Assembly: GCA_009667805.1 (NCBI GenBank)
Contig: CM019069.1
Coordinates: forward strand, 94,337,204 to 94,401,203
From: Leptobrachium leishanense
Taxonomy: Eukaryota; Chordata; Amphibia; Anura; Megophryidae
Length of the DNA stretch: 64,000 nt
Direction of reading: 5' to 3'
Shown here: positions 11,107 through 22,144 of the stretch, one piece after another
Numbering within the stretch: position 1 is the first letter of the stretch
How the letters are laid out: every line of letters begins with the position of its first letter
Notes under the pieces: generated by a model
What the model was told of the DNA's origin: nothing
Database searches by the model: none
Seen by the model: the letters and a program-made list of their open reading frames with translations, nothing else
Position numbers and translations under genes: made by a program

Positions 11107-11687
11107 TTAACCTAAAAATTTTGTGTCTAAAAGCGTCTCAATTTTTTTTTAAAGGAAATGTGTTTTTGTACATAGTTAGCCTGTGATAATTAGGAATCAC
11201 GCACTGAAATCCATGCAATCAAGAGTCCTTACTGGTAAAATCCTTTATAAATAAATAAATTAATTAATTTAAAAAAAATAGTAAATACACTGAGTCCGAT
11301 AAAGTTTGAAACACGACATAATAATTTATTATCCCAAAAATAATTATCCAAAATAATAAAAAATAAATGATGTACAATAAAATACAACAAAAAACACTGA
11401 AATCTGTCTATTTCTTATCCTGTACTGCCACCTAGTGGCCGTTCATAAACTTTGCCATTTGTATTCAGTGAGTATTATGAATGAAATTTGCTGCGTCCAG
11501 CCCCCCTGCATCATGTGACTTGCAGGGAGCCATCCAGGAAGCAGCTCGCTGCGATCATACTGCAGGGACAGTGAGGGAGCCAGGAGGAGGTGAGTATGTA
11601 TCCAGCCCGAGTGTGGCTCGGGGTTACCGTACGTGGTAGTGAAATTTAACCCAGAGTCACACTCGGGAATACCGCCAGGGAGGTTAA
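11107..11687. mobile_element. piggyBac-type MITE
   Basis: TTAA at 11107-11110 and 11684-11687 flank about 573 bp. The right end read inward is CCTCCCTGGCGGTATTCCCG; the left end (CCTAAAAATT) is a weak match. The CR1 sequence resumes exactly across the TTAA, which confirms the insertion. The left terminus may be degenerate. Confidence 0.65.
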
Positions 11688-11701
11688 ACCTGTTTAGTTT
11701 A

Positions 11702-12168
11702 GGCTAATGTCAGACAAACGCAATGATCACATCCGTGTCGCCACACAGTTTAACGTCCGTCGTAGCATAGAATCATGATCAATAGAGACCCACATACGAA
11801 GTACGTGCGCACCGAACTGCGCACGCACAACGCATTTGGCAAACGGACGCAAGTTAGGCAAGAACGTACAACCGTTACCATGGACATGCAAAGTGCGCCA
11901 TGTCCGCGTAGCGTTCTGTGTGAGTGATGAGATGTCAGACGCAGCGCATTTGCGACGTACAGCACCTTGACGCACAAAATGGCTTTTCATATCCTTTTCA
12001 AATTTTTATCATTTTTCATATTAATTTTATTTCCCATAGTTCCCTTTTTTTTTCTACGTCCATCAAAAAAAACAGACCGTGTGGTGTCTACAGTATCTTC
12101 CGTCAGAACGTACGTCTGTTGTGCACGCACGCAGAGTGCGCTCAGACTGTGTTCGTCTGACATTAGCC
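11702..12168. mobile_element. MITE-B copy 1 (Harbinger-like)
   Basis: The ends GGCTAATGTCAGACAAACGC / GTCTGACATTAGCC are related to but distinct from MITE-A. Flanks are TTA (11699-11701) and TAA (12169-12171). The interior is rich in ACG/CGT. It is inserted in the CR1; CR1 sequence resumes at GAGAAACGGCGCC. Confidence 0.75.
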
Positions 12169-12276
12169 TAAGAGAAACGGCGCCTTAGAGGGGATCTGAT
12201 AACTTATATTATAAACCATTGTCTGGAAACCTATTCATTAACAGAACTATACACAGGACACGAGGTCACCCATTTA

Positions 12277-12696
12277 GGCTAGGGTCAGACTGAGGCAGTG
12301 CGAACGCGCGTGCAGCCGCACTTAATCACGGCCGCACTAGCAGCAGATGCCGGGCAATGACGGCCAATATACGAAGTACGGTCGCACAAAAGTCCGGCTA
12401 CGCAAGTGGAAAATGAACGCATTTTTTCGAGAACGTGAAACCGCAGGTACTGACGTACAGAGTGCGCTGCGTCTGCTAGCGGCGTGTGTGTGTGATTAGG
12501 AGACGTCAGACGCTGCTAATGTCCGGCCAACATAACGTCCAGACGCAAAAAGAGTTTTATTGATGATCCGTACAAAATCACGGACGAAAATGCGCATAGT
12601 ATGACCACTATCACGTATTCTGTGAAAAAATGCGTCCATTCGTTCGAACGCACTTTTTCACAGACAACATAAAAATGCGTTCGTCTGACCCTAGCC
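12277..12696. mobile_element. MITE-A copy 3
   Basis: Flanked by TTA at 12274-12276 and 12697-12699. Its internal order is inverted relative to copies 2 and 4. Inserted in CR1 sequence. Confidence 0.85.
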
Positions 12697-12958
12697 TTAG
12701 ACTGGACGAAAGGAAATTCAGCCTAAAGCGTAGGAAGGGTTATTTTACGGTGAGAACAGTAAAGCTGTGGAATTCTCTGCCTGTTGAGGTATGAGGTATT
12801 GATTGGGTCAGAGACTGTACAGACTTTTAAACAGTGACTGGATAACTTCCTGCAAAAACATACTATGTGAGTAAAAGCTCCAGGGAGATATCTGACTGCC
12901 TTTCTGGGGATCAAGAAGGAATTTTTTACCAGTATGTTGCATATTAGTGACTGAGCAG

Positions 12959-14455
12959 TAGACATGTGCACAGCACAAAATTTCGTTTTCAACTAATGGA
13001 TTAGTCCGAAAATGCAATTTATTTAGTTGCTAAAGAAATTCGTTTTCAGTTCTTTAGTATGAAAACTAATTTCATTCGTCCGAAAACCAGTGGATACAAT
13101 TACTATTGTAATGGCTCCTCAGAGGGCTGAGATCGCTGCTTGTTACAGTATCTCTCACTCTCAGCACAATGTGTCAGGCAAAGCTGTTACAGTAACTGAC
13201 TGCTGCTCATCACAGTTCTCAGAGTTTCATTAAAACTAGTAAATGAATATTTTTATATATAACAGGTTAGAACAATATTTCCTTGTTTTACTGAAACTCT
13301 GAGCGCTGTTACAGTCAGTTACTGTAACAGCTGAGCCTGATACATTGTACTGAGAGATAATATAACAAGCAGCCGATCTCAGTGCTCACAGCCACTGGAT
13401 TTAAAGGGCTAAAAAAAAGGCTCCTCTCTGTATAATGTATAGAACATCCTCCTGCATTAATTAATACTCCTCTCTGTATAATGTATACAACATACACCTG
13501 CATTAATTAATGCCACTCTCTGTATAGAACATCCTACTGCATTGGCATGTGGAGGGTGCAGAACTTCGGAATGCAATGCTTATCCAGCACAGGAGAGGGA
13601 ACTTTTACTTAAACTTTGTATCTCTGTGTGGGAGACACAGGAATATAAAAGCAGGGGAGGGAAAATATTAACGTAAATCGGTCTGAAAGCTCAGAGAAGA
13701 GATGACTGGTGCAAATTGTTTTTTATAATAAAATAAAGCACTTTAAATCTAGGGAAAACATTCAAATAAATCACACTGAAGGCTCATAATGACAGAGTAA
13801 CTGTGAGAGCTGGATAATAAATGTATCCGACGTAAAAAATCCTTTATAACAAGCAGCACTGGGAGAGGAGAGGGACTTTATATAAAACGTGTATTATAGA
13901 TGAGGAAAGGGGGATAGTGCTCCTGGATAATATAAAATGTATCAGACCTAAGCCCCTATTATGCAGAGCGGGAGGGGAGATAACACACGTTTTATAAAGT
14001 CCCTCTCTTCTCCCAGCGCTGCTTGTAATAGAGGGGGTTTTTACTATCCAGCCCTCCTCTGTCATTAGCTTCCAGTGTGATTTATTTGAATGTTTTTCTT
14101 CTCCAGCTGCTTTTATCATCTTAAGTAAAGGTTTCCTCTCCTGTGCTGGCTGTCTGTGCTGCAAGTGAGTACTCTGGAGCTCTATCACTGTCAGATTTTC
14201 GGGTAGGGGTAGGGAAGGATTACGCATACAAACCTTTTCTGTAGCTTTGCGATGTTGCACTCTTCATTGCTGGTCTCCTTCACTCATCAAATGTAATATC
14301 ACAAAAAGGACTGAAACTAAAATGTAATGCATTTTATTTTAGTTTCTTTCATTTTTTGTACTGAGCAGTTTCGTATCTCTTGAGTCGTACTAAAACTAAA
14401 TTATCCCAAAATTCGGACTAAATCGTTTTAGTACTAAAACGAATGCACATGTCTA
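12959..14455. mobile_element. hAT-type element with internal repeats, copy 1
   Basis: The ends are TAGACATGTGCACAGC and its inverse GCACATGTCTA. A perfect 8-bp duplication, ctgagcag, flanks it at 12951-12958 and 14456-14463. The subterminal parts contain facing copies of motifs such as ACTAAAACGA. The middle (about 13420-13550) carries tandem units with CTCTCTGTATAATGTATA and CATTAATTAAT. A second copy lies inverted at 61675-62794. No transposase is seen; the 138-codon minus ORF at 13844-14260 has no recognisable motif. Confidence 0.85.
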
Positions 14456-14846
14456 CTGAGCAGCACTTCAGACTGGGGTTTTTTTTTTTTGATCAACAGC
14501 AGTTGGTTATGTGTGAAGGCTGAACCCGATGGACGCATGTAATTTTTCAGCCTATGTAACTATTATTATTAGATATTTTTTTACCAACTTCTTAATGTCA
14601 CATCTCGGCCCTGCCCCCTGCTGGTGGTAGCAGGGATTCCTGTTTATTTTTGTTTTCAGGCTGCAGACCATCTGTTGGGCTATTGGTCTGCGGTCACATG
14701 ACTTGTTCAGCCCTATATGTAGGGCCAGGATTTCCCTTGATCCTTGGATCAGGATAGATCTATTTCTACCTAGTTCCTGCATGCTGGATTACTGTTCTGA
14801 TATTCCGTGTATGACCTCTGGCTCTTGTGTTTGGATCTCTCTCTTA

Positions 14847-15274
14847 GGCTAGGGTCAGACGAACGCATTTTTCACGTTGTCCGTGAAAAAGTGCGTTCGA
14901 ACGAATGGACGTATTTTTTTCACGGAATACGCGATTGCGGTCATACGATGCGCATTTTCGTCCGTGATTTTGTACGGATCATCAATAAAACCCTTTTTGC
15001 GTCTGGACGTTTTGTTGGCCGGACATGAGCAGCGTCTGACGTCTCCCAATCACGCAAACACGCCGCTATGCGGCCGCAGCGCACTCTGTACGTCCGTACT
15101 AGCGGTTTGACGTTCTCTAAAAAATGCGTTCGTTTGCCACTTGCGTTGCACGGATGAACTTTCGTGCGGCCGTTCGTCGTATGCTGCCCGGCATTGGACG
15201 TCATTTGCTGCTAGCACGGCCGTGATTTCGTGCGGCTAAACGCACGTTAAAACTGCGTTCGTCTGACCCCAGCC
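14847..15274. mobile_element. MITE-A copy 4
   Basis: Flanked by TTA at 14844-14846 and 15275-15277. Immediately outside it, the phrase GACCTCTGGCTCTTGTGTTTG occurs on both sides of the element (14813 and 15283), so the host LTR already had a local duplication there. Confidence 0.85.
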
Positions 15275-15428
15275 TTATCTGACCTCTGGCTCTTGTGTTT
15301 GGATCTCTCTCTTGTCTGACCCCTGAAGTTATTTTGATATTCTGTGTATGACCTTCTGGCTTGGATTTTTGGACCTCTCTAGTATTAACCTTGTCTGTTT
15401 CAGGTATTATTGTGTTTGTGTATTATTT

Positions 15429-15728
15429 AGCTGTTTCACTCAGCAGGCATTTGGCCACGAAGCCAATTTGCTGTTGAGTGGTACTCAGGACCTTATCTGT
15501 ACTCCCTGGCTGGGAGTGTCTGGATCATCAGTCTGTACTATTGTATCTGTATTGAGTGCTGCCCTGCAGCTTGCAAAATTCATTGTCCCTTCAGGAATAT
15601 TCAGTCTGTTTATAATTTAAGCTGTTTCACTCAGCAGGCATTTGGCCACGAAGCCAATTTGCTGTTGAGTGGTACTCAGGACCTTATCTGTACTTCCTGG
15701 CTGGGAGTGTCTGGATCATCAGTCTGTA
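15429..15728. repeat. Direct duplication inside the solo LTR
   Basis: The block AGCTGTTTCACTCAGCAGGC to ATCATCAGTCTGTA occurs at 15429-15538 and again at 15619-15728, period about 190 bp, with only single-base differences by eye. Confidence 0.85.
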
Positions 15729-15973
15729 TCTGTTCGTATTTAGTTCTGTCCTGCGGCTTGCATAATTCATTGCCTGTTATACCATATACCTGCCCTAAAG
15801 GCTTCAACCTCCGCAACTTAAAGGCTCCCCATCACCCTATAGGGGGCTCACCGTCACACTTAACATTTGTGGATAGTGACTTTTTGTACATGACTTTCAC
15901 TATTAAAGAAATTGTTTAAAAATAATAATTTCAAATATATTGCATTTCTCAAGTCATTTTTGACGCTATTTAA

Positions 15974-16380
15974 GGCTAATGTCAGATGAACGCAGTCTGA
16001 GCGCACCGTGCGTGCATAATGTACGGACGTACTGATGGAAGATACTGTAGACACCACACGGTCCATTTATTTTTGACGGATGTAGAAAAAAAAAAAGGGA
16101 AATATGGGAATTAAAATACAGGTACAGTCAACGTGATGGACGTTGCAAATGTGCTGCGTCTGATGTCGTGTCATCACGCACACAGGCCGCTACACGGACG
16201 CGGCGCACTCTGGGCGTCTGTCACAGCGCTTTTACATTGAAGCCTAAATGGCGTTCATTGCCACCTGCGTGGTGCGTGCGCACTTCAGTGCGCACGTACT
16301 TTGTGTGTTGGTCTCTATTGATCACAAATCAATGCTACGACGGACGTTAAACTGTGCGACGACACAGACGAGATGACTGC
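15974..16380. mobile_element. MITE-B copy 2, truncated on the right
   Basis: Starts after TAA at 15971-15973 with GGCTAATGTCAGATGAACGC and runs to about 16380. There it stops matching MITE-B before the terminal GACATTAGCC. It therefore lacks its right end where it meets the Gag ORF, which suggests a deletion removed both the MITE end and the 3' part of that retroelement. Confidence 0.7.
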
Positions 16381-16931
16381 GAAAAACTGGGGTGATTCTT
16401 TGTGGCGTGCGTTTCCATTTCTGCTTTCCTTTTTGCAAAGGACGCCTGTATTTTAGTAGTCTCTGCTTTTGGCCGGGCTTGGATAAGCTGCAGACTAATT
16501 GATGAACTCTTTGAATATTGTGAGGATTTTGACCTTGAGAGATGTGAGCTATTTGAATGCTTGCTAGATGCTGAAATGTGAGAAGCAGTCTCTTGGAGTT
16601 GGGCAATTCTCTCTTCTGCCTTTACTCTGGCCTGATGTACTAAATTGTCTCTTTCTGAATTAAGACATTTTAATTCATCTATTTTCTCTAAATTAGAGTC
16701 ATAAATGTGAAGGTGGGCAAGATATTGAGCATGAGCTGTAGAAAGCTGTCCTAAAACTCCTAGTGAGGATTCATCACGAACAGGATGTGTGATGGTGGAG
16801 ACATAACTCATCACCTGTTCCCATAGCCGTGACATTTGCTGTGATGTCTCATAGTTTATGTCCATAAGTGTTTCAGTAATCTTCCATGTAGGCTTTGTGT
16901 TGCGTTTGCTTCTGACTGGATTAATATTCAT
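16347..16931 (-). pseudogene. BEL/Pao-like Gag N-terminal region, 3' truncated
   Basis: A 194-codon minus-strand ORF from the ATG at 16931. Residues 1-100 have no clear motif. From about residue 85 it becomes highly charged and heptad-like (KIDELKCLNSERDNL), then serine-rich (residues 120-150), then a block QARPKAETTKIQASFAKRKA typical of Gag-like proteins of vertebrate BEL/Pao retrotransposons, as I recall them. The last ~10 codons fall in MITE-B sequence, so the true C-terminus is lost. The ORF starts about 30 bp after a putative LTR once the later solo LTR insertion (16961-17828) is subtracted, a normal LTR-PBS-gag layout. The family call is by recognition and only moderately sure; Gag would form the particle. 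Confidence 0.5.
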
Positions 16932-16960
16932 TACTTCCGCATCTGAAACAAGTTGCCTTT

Positions 16961-17828
16961 TGTTACGTTCCCCCCAGCCATGCCCACTGGTTATGAGAGT
17001 TCTTCTCAGCCCTTTTTGGATTATAGGGTTAATCTATTTGGCTCCCCGCCCCTGGAGTCTCGGTGCCTAATTAGACATGTGGTCACATGACCTGTACTGC
17101 CCTATTTATATGGCCTTTAGTGCTACGGTTCCCTGATCCAGTATAGGGTTCTCTTTGCTGTGTTCCTGCTTGTGAAATATTGTATTTTTGATCTCCTGGA
17201 TTCTTGACTTCTGGCTACGTATCCTGACCATTCTTGCTTCTAACCCCCTGGTACCGTATATTGGAATTTCTGGTTTAAGACTCCTGGCCTGGTATATTGA
17301 CAATTCTCTTGCTTAATCCCATTTTGTGTTTGTATGTGTGGTCTTCAGGTTCTGGTTTGTTTGTACCACACTACAGCCTCTGTTGTTTGTTTCTTGTTCT
17401 GGCGTTAGACCTAATCGCAAGGCATCCAGTGGTTTGTGCTGGTTGCGGCATAATCTGTTTCTAGTGAAGTCCTCCCCTGCAGGTTGTAGACTTTATTCCT
17501 GTCTAGTCTGGTGTTCTGTGTCAGCGTATCTAATACAGCTACTTATTGTTTTAGAGACCACGTCGAGGATCTCTTTCTAGTTAGCACCGTTCATGTCATG
17601 TCTGTTTTACCCCTGATTGTTCATCATGTGTCATTTCATTTTGTATGTTTCCCACCCCGTACTCTGTGTAGTTTTAGAAGGCCATTCAAGGACCTTATCC
17701 CAGAGCAGGGCGTTCCTCGTGTGTGTGTGTGTGTATAGTCTTGTCTGGTTATTTCTGTATCCCGTGTTCAGGGTTCTGCATTATGCAGAGAAAAACATAC
17801 TGGCCGGTGGAGGGGGGCCACCGTGACA
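16961..17828. mobile_element. Solo LTR, 868 bp, inserted in the BEL-like leader
   Basis: Starts TGTTACGTTCCCCC and ends GGCCACCGTGACA. A perfect 5-bp duplication, ccttt, lies at 16956-16960 and 17829-17833. It contains a (GT)n run at 17719-17736. The gypsy-type look of the ends resembles the LTR at 14596. Confidence 0.85.
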
Positions 17829-17835
17829 CCTTTCC

Positions 17836-18493
17836 TGTGATGTTAGAGGGCTCCTTCTGTCTGCCATGTTTTACACAGATGAGACGAATAAGAAGGGAGC
17901 AGTAGAGTAGCTGTCTGGTTAGCAAGCACTGTGTGACAAAGTTTTACACAGGCCCATATGCTGCAGCTGTAGGCAGACTCTGTCTGTGGGATGCAGTACT
18001 GTCTGTGGGATGCAGTACTATCTGCTCTCTGGTTCACTGAAGGCTGCTTACTTGTGATGCTAACTGCTGGTAATGTATTTTCACTATTCTGCCTCCCTAG
18101 CAAAGCTGTGAGGCGTGGGTGCTTGAGACTAAGTCTGTATTGACCAGTACTCACACAATGAAAGTTCAGCAGTGTCAACTCAGCAAAACTGACACGTAGA
18201 AAGATGAATCCAGTTGAAAACTTTAATGATCAGACTGACAATCTTTGTAATAGTGTACAGCAATGCAGGTGAAAAAACATTAGTTCTGTCCAGCATTGAG
18301 CAAAGATGGCTGCTAGGTGGCCAGTAAGTACCTCCAGTACTGAACAAAAAGGGGTGGAGCTAGCTGGATGCAGCAAGGCTAAGAGAACCCAGCAGGAACA
18401 AAATTGCTATGAAATAATAACTAAGCAGCAAAAGGCAGATTCAACACATAACATTAAAATATACAAATAAACCTTGAATCATGGGGCATGACA
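17836..18493 (-). repeat. Putative 5' LTR of the BEL/Pao-like element
   Basis: Read on the minus strand it begins TGTCATGCCCCATG and ends TAACATCACA, a TG..CA pair. It lies directly upstream of the Gag-like ORF after removing the nested solo LTR. It contains short duplications (CTGTCTGTGGGATGCAGTAC twice at about 17979-18018). No second LTR is in the window, so this is supported only by termini and position. Confidence 0.5.
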
Positions 18494-18537
18494 GGAACAA
18501 TGTTACAAACCGTAGGGATCCTATTCCTAGGTTTTTT

Positions 18538-18619
18538 AAACTTAACCAGAGGGGTTTTAAACTTAACAACTCCATAGACTATAATGGCTTTCATAAGTTT
18601 ACAACCGCTCTGGTTAATT
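18538..18619. repeat. Small hairpin (AACTTAACCAGAG family)
   Basis: AACTTAACCAGAGGGG at 18538-18554 faces CCGCTCTGGTTAA at 18606-18617 across a loop containing CTCCATAGACTATAATGG. The same arms and loop occur at 62470-62560 in a clearer, bounded copy. Confidence 0.6.
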
Positions 18620-18664
18620 TCTTTTTTTTCTTTTTTTGAGAAAGGATTTTACAAGGAAGGATAC

Positions 18665-19783
18665 TGTAGCGATGTGTTTAAAAAGACTGTTCTGCTGCAT
18701 TTACTTGCAATGGCCACCAGAGGGAGACAGAGACCATGGAAAGTTATGCTGGACAAACACAAGGCACTAAACTACCTTTTCCATGATGCTTTGCGTAAGG
18801 ACAGGAAGTGGGTGTGTAGGAAAGGAAAGGCATCACCAGCCTTGTGGAAAGCATGCTCAGAGTGAGCTGGGAGCTGAAAGGAGAAGGAAGCAGGCCGAGC
18901 TGTGGAGGATCGTGACCAGGCCAGAGCGCAGGGGCTACCTCGCTGGTGCTGGGGGATCGGGACAGTGACCCTGCAGAGACCTGTCTATACCCACGCTGCG
19001 ATCAAGGCAAGCAGAGGACCGAGTGAAGAGTACCGCAAGTCCATTGGATGGGAGAGCAGGCGGTAGCTGGACAAGTCCGGGTGGGAGCAAGGAAAGCCAG
19101 ACAACGGATCCAGTAGCCAGTATCACAGCCAGGCATTAAGCGGAGAGACGTCCTGGGTCAGCGGAGCCTTGGTGATCGAGCGGATGGGTGAGAGGCCTCC
19201 AAGGCCGGTTTATAAAATCAAGAAAGCACGCTGCTGTTTGTTTCAAAAACCCACAGGGCCCCAACTTGACTAGTCGAAGACATCGTTATAAGTAATTCAC
19301 TGGCCAGTTGAATAGTACCCGGGTACCATATGTACACACCCTTTACATTCCGGGACTTAACCTGTGCGGGACTCATTTGTTACGAATCGGAACAGGGGTT
19401 AAAGATACGTTCCGAATATATTTTTCTCTTTTCCGCTGCGCGTTTATCGTAATACGAAGAGATTGTATTTTTGGGTTTCGCTACGTGTCTCTGTTTTTCT
19501 GAACTATCGTGAAATTGCATTTCTTTTCTGTTCGGTTGCGAATATTTAATTTTTCCGAAATACGAAGCCTCGTGTTTCGTTTCTTTTCCGCTACGCGTTT
19601 TACCGTGATACGAAAATACTGTAATAATACTTGTGAATACCGTGTCTCAACATCTGCTTATTATTTTAGTAAACTATTTAAATGATAAAAACTCACAACT
19701 GTGTTGGAGTATATTTATTCCCTAGTGCGGGGAGACTGACCCGTGGTTCATTTTCAGCGGCTCCTCCGGGAGTGAGCGCTACA
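18665..19783. mobile_element. Solo LTR, 1119 bp
   Basis: Starts TGTAGCGATGTG and ends GAGCGCTACA, with a perfect 4-bp duplication atac at 18661-18664 and 19784-19787. The target is a repeat whose uninterrupted form is present at 54612-54672 (ACCAGGAAGGATACATTGAG). The latter half contains several alternating TACGAA/TTCGTA motifs (19385-19620). Confidence 0.85.
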
Positions 19784-19960
19784 ATACATTGAGATTTCTC
19801 TCGTTTTCAAGTATGTCCTGGGTGGCGAGTGTGTACCGTTAGGTGTCTTGCGCAAGGACACTTACTGGAGAGGTTGCTCGCTGGGATTGAACCCATGACT
19901 CCACAGGCTCTCTCCATGCAGAGCAGTGACATTACCTCTACTCCACCCAGCCGGTTAAAA
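19784..19960. repeat. Interspersed repeat, 3' part
   Basis: Begins ATACATTGAGATTTC..AAGTATGTCCTGGGT, shared with 54630-54672 and, inverted, with 40146-40166. It continues with TTGCGCAAGGACAC and a GATTGAACCCATGACTCC block that resembles the tail of LINE or SINE repeats. I cannot name the family. Confidence 0.5.
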
Positions 19961-20249
19961 CCAACCTTGAAATAGAGCCCTAGATGTATTATTGTATATC
20001 ATTTGAAAACCCAATCTTAATATTTTAATACATTTTAAATGATAATTTATATCTTTAAAAAACAAGCGTGCCTTCCAATTTCTTTTTTTGCTCCTTATCA
20101 GTGTTTTGTGAGGTAGGTTGAAAATTGCTGGATTAGCACATTAGTATACAAGTGCTCCACAACCAGGAATCAAAGACACTAATTATATTGCATAATAACA
20201 CCATTTAATCTGTACCATAGTAATATAGAGCTGTATTTTACATCAAACT

Positions 20250-20880
20250 CCTTTTGACAAATACCACGCTCATTCCCCACCCAGACCACACCCATTCTCT
20301 TGCACAGACCATGCCCAATTACCACCCAGACCCCTTATTGCTGTGGAGCTCTGTGATACACTCATACATTGCGCACATTACTGTGAGTTTTATTGCTGTG
20401 GAGCTCATACTCTCCTCATTTTGTTTTGGGTTTTTTGGGAGGAAGCATTTTATCCTTGAATCCAGGCAGCACAGTTGCTTGGGCCAGCTCTGAACCCATA
20501 GGTTTCAATGTAAAAAAAAAATCCCTGTTTTTATATTTCTTCAACCCTTTATTTTATTTTGCAGAAAAATGTTTTTTTATAAAAAATTTTGTCATTTTTG
20601 GATATTTTTTTTTTCAGCAAAAGTCTTTTCTGAATTTTTTTTCTTGTAACAAAGGACCTTATATATTATTCCCAGGCATTTTCATGTAGCACTTTTAAAA
20701 AAAAAAAAAACGCCTTTTAAAAGTTGCAGTGGGTTTATTTTTCCTTTTTATCTCGTTCTGCGGCCTGTCGGCTTTTTCCGGCAGCTAGTCGGCGGCGTGT
20801 TTGGCTGATCGGTGGCTTTTTTTAAGATTGGTTTTGCGGCGGATCATTGGATGCATTCGGTGGTTTTTCGGATCGATTTG
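20250..20880. repeat. hAT-like fragment with TTATTGCTGTGG motif
   Basis: Contains TATTGCTGTGGAGCTC twice (20337, 20392) around a TGATACACTCATACATTGCG unit, then the CATAGGTTTCAATG block with T-rich sequence. The same modules occur at 33060-33460, 39110-39960 and 54900-56400. The boundaries are not clear. Confidence 0.5.
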
Positions 20881-20959
20881 GCTTGTAAGGATCTAAGCAC
20901 TGAAGGGGACAAACAAATGAAAGACTGACATGTATTCAAGACCTTTTTAAATACAGTAA

Positions 20960-21330
20960 TGCCAAAATGTTGTGTTTTACGAGGCTGAAGTTAGTTTCTT
21001 ATTCAGCCAGTTACTTATTCGTGGAAGTTGGTTTCTGATTCGGTTGAATTCTAAGTATGTAAAATTTCAATAAAAACCTGATTTTAGATGGTAAATTGCC
21101 ATTGTCCCAATGATTTTAAGATGGATTTATATAGAGGTGGATGCCCTCTACCAAACAATGTCAAATTTAGCCTGGCCCAACTGCAATTTGGGTAGAAAAA
21201 TCAGTGCCAACTGTGCCAAGGGTGTTGATTTTTACTATTTTGAATAAGTAATTGATGTTTTCAAAGGGTTAATTGCCATTGGGCCACTGATTTCAATATG
21301 GATTTTTGTAGTTTAGTAGGAGCATTAGTA
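20960..21330 (+). repeat. Private repeat R, plus copy
   Basis: The block from GAGGCTGAAGTTAGTTTCTT through GGTAAATTGCCATTG to GGGTTAATTGCCATTGGG matches 41042-41610 in inverse. No ORF or clear termini are seen. Confidence 0.7.
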
Positions 21331-21880
21331 GGTATTTTCATTAAAGGGTGAATTCAGGAGATCTGTTCAGAGAAGGGAACGATCTAGACAAAATTGCCGA
21401 TTTGGAACGTGAGTTGAATGGGAGAAATTTTCTGGTTCTTCTATTTTGTTCTAGTTTTCCAGCATTCTTTTTTTTTTTGTTTATAGTACATTACTAAACA
21501 GGTTTATATATTCAAATTAATATATTTAAATAAAATATATTCCAGTGGTTTTTTTTTTGTTTTCTTTCAAAATTTTTATTTTGCAATAAAATAATAAAGA
21601 CAGCAGTACAACAGACAAATGTAAAAGAAAAAAAAAAAACATGTAGACAGCATGAGTCCACGAAGGTAATATTCTTAAAAGGTGGGGGAATGGTTGGGCG
21701 CTACAATATTCAGGGTAGCAATTGTTAAGCCAATGGAATTTCCCTTTTTTTTTAAAAAAAACAACCTTTATTTGAATTACATACACAAGGTAACAGGCAA
21801 TGCAGAATTAATAAATCCACATAGAATACAGTTTTGTATCTCCAACGCAACGTAGTGTTGTTATTTAACTAATGCTTTTA
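21331..21880. other. T/A-rich spacer with likely LINE poly-A ends
   Basis: Contains minus-strand A-tails with AATAAAATAATAAAG-type signals (about 21550-21600 and 21737-21780), as at the 3' ends of LINE copies. There is no RT sequence alongside, so they may be very short 5'-truncated insertions. Confidence 0.35.
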
Positions 21881-22144
21881 ACTGCAATAAAAAAGGAACC
21901 TTCATCATCATTGCTACGGTTTCATCTTCAAAATCTGACAATTCTCTGATTAAACATTCTGAAGACAGACGTAAGGAAAAGTCACTTTTTTACTAAATCT
22001 TGTCCATCAGATTTCTCATTTACTTTATCCATAAAAGAATGGAATAGAATTAAACCAGAAAGAAGGCACTGATACCGAATTTTGAACTCCGGGTGGACTG
22101 ACATCATAGCAAAAAAAATAGCTAAAATTAATAACCTGTGTATT
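21880..22144 (+). pseudogene. Pseudogene piece 1 (before piggyBac copy 2)
   Basis: Reads SSSKSDNSLIKHSEDRRKEK at about 21930-21990. After a shift it reads FTLSIKEWNRI and, past a stop near 22070, RILNSGWTDIIAKKIAKINN up to the TTAA at 22145. The frame rejoins 23228 exactly if the piggyBac element and one TTAA are removed. The upstream limit is not defined. Confidence 0.5.

Larger units (their letters stand above)
7105..14568 (+). pseudogene. CR1-type LINE (RT region to 3' end), split by seven insertions
   Basis: Pieces of one LINE in order: 7105-7262, 8830-9741, 11081-11110, 11688-11701, 12169-12276, 12697-12958 and 14456-14568. The first piece encodes NKAPVPDGIH and the proline-glutamate-D-W block before RT. 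The second encodes the main RT domain, with GFMKHRSCQTNL, SGVPQGSVIGPILFN and the active site as FADNTKLG (normally FADD, so the second aspartate is lost). It also contains NVDKCKVMHFG and the LPLYKSMVRLHLEY block. The sixth piece carries the C-terminal RRKGYFTVR..VKLWNSLP block. The last holds the CR1 3' untranslated end (GGCTGAACCCGATGG). RT copies element RNA by target-primed reverse transcription; this copy is dead. Confidence 0.85.
14596..15858. mobile_element. Solo LTR (gypsy-like), interrupted by MITE-A
   Basis: It begins TGTCACATCTCGG and ends CACCGTCACA. A perfect 5-bp duplication, cttaa, lies at 14591-14595 and 15859-15863. Without the MITE the LTR is about 830 bp. No internal retroelement genes adjoin it, so it is a solo LTR left by LTR-LTR recombination. 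It contains a direct duplication of about 110 bp (15429-15538 and 15619-15728). Confidence 0.8.

Noticed and set aside
13844..14260. 138-codon minus ORF inside hAT copy 1
   Set aside because: No transposase motif, and the same region is not open in hAT copy 2.
19850..19950. Possible tRNA-like segment (GATTGAACCC)
   Set aside because: Only a TpsiC-arm-like phrase is present; no cloverleaf could be drawn. Treated as repeat tail.
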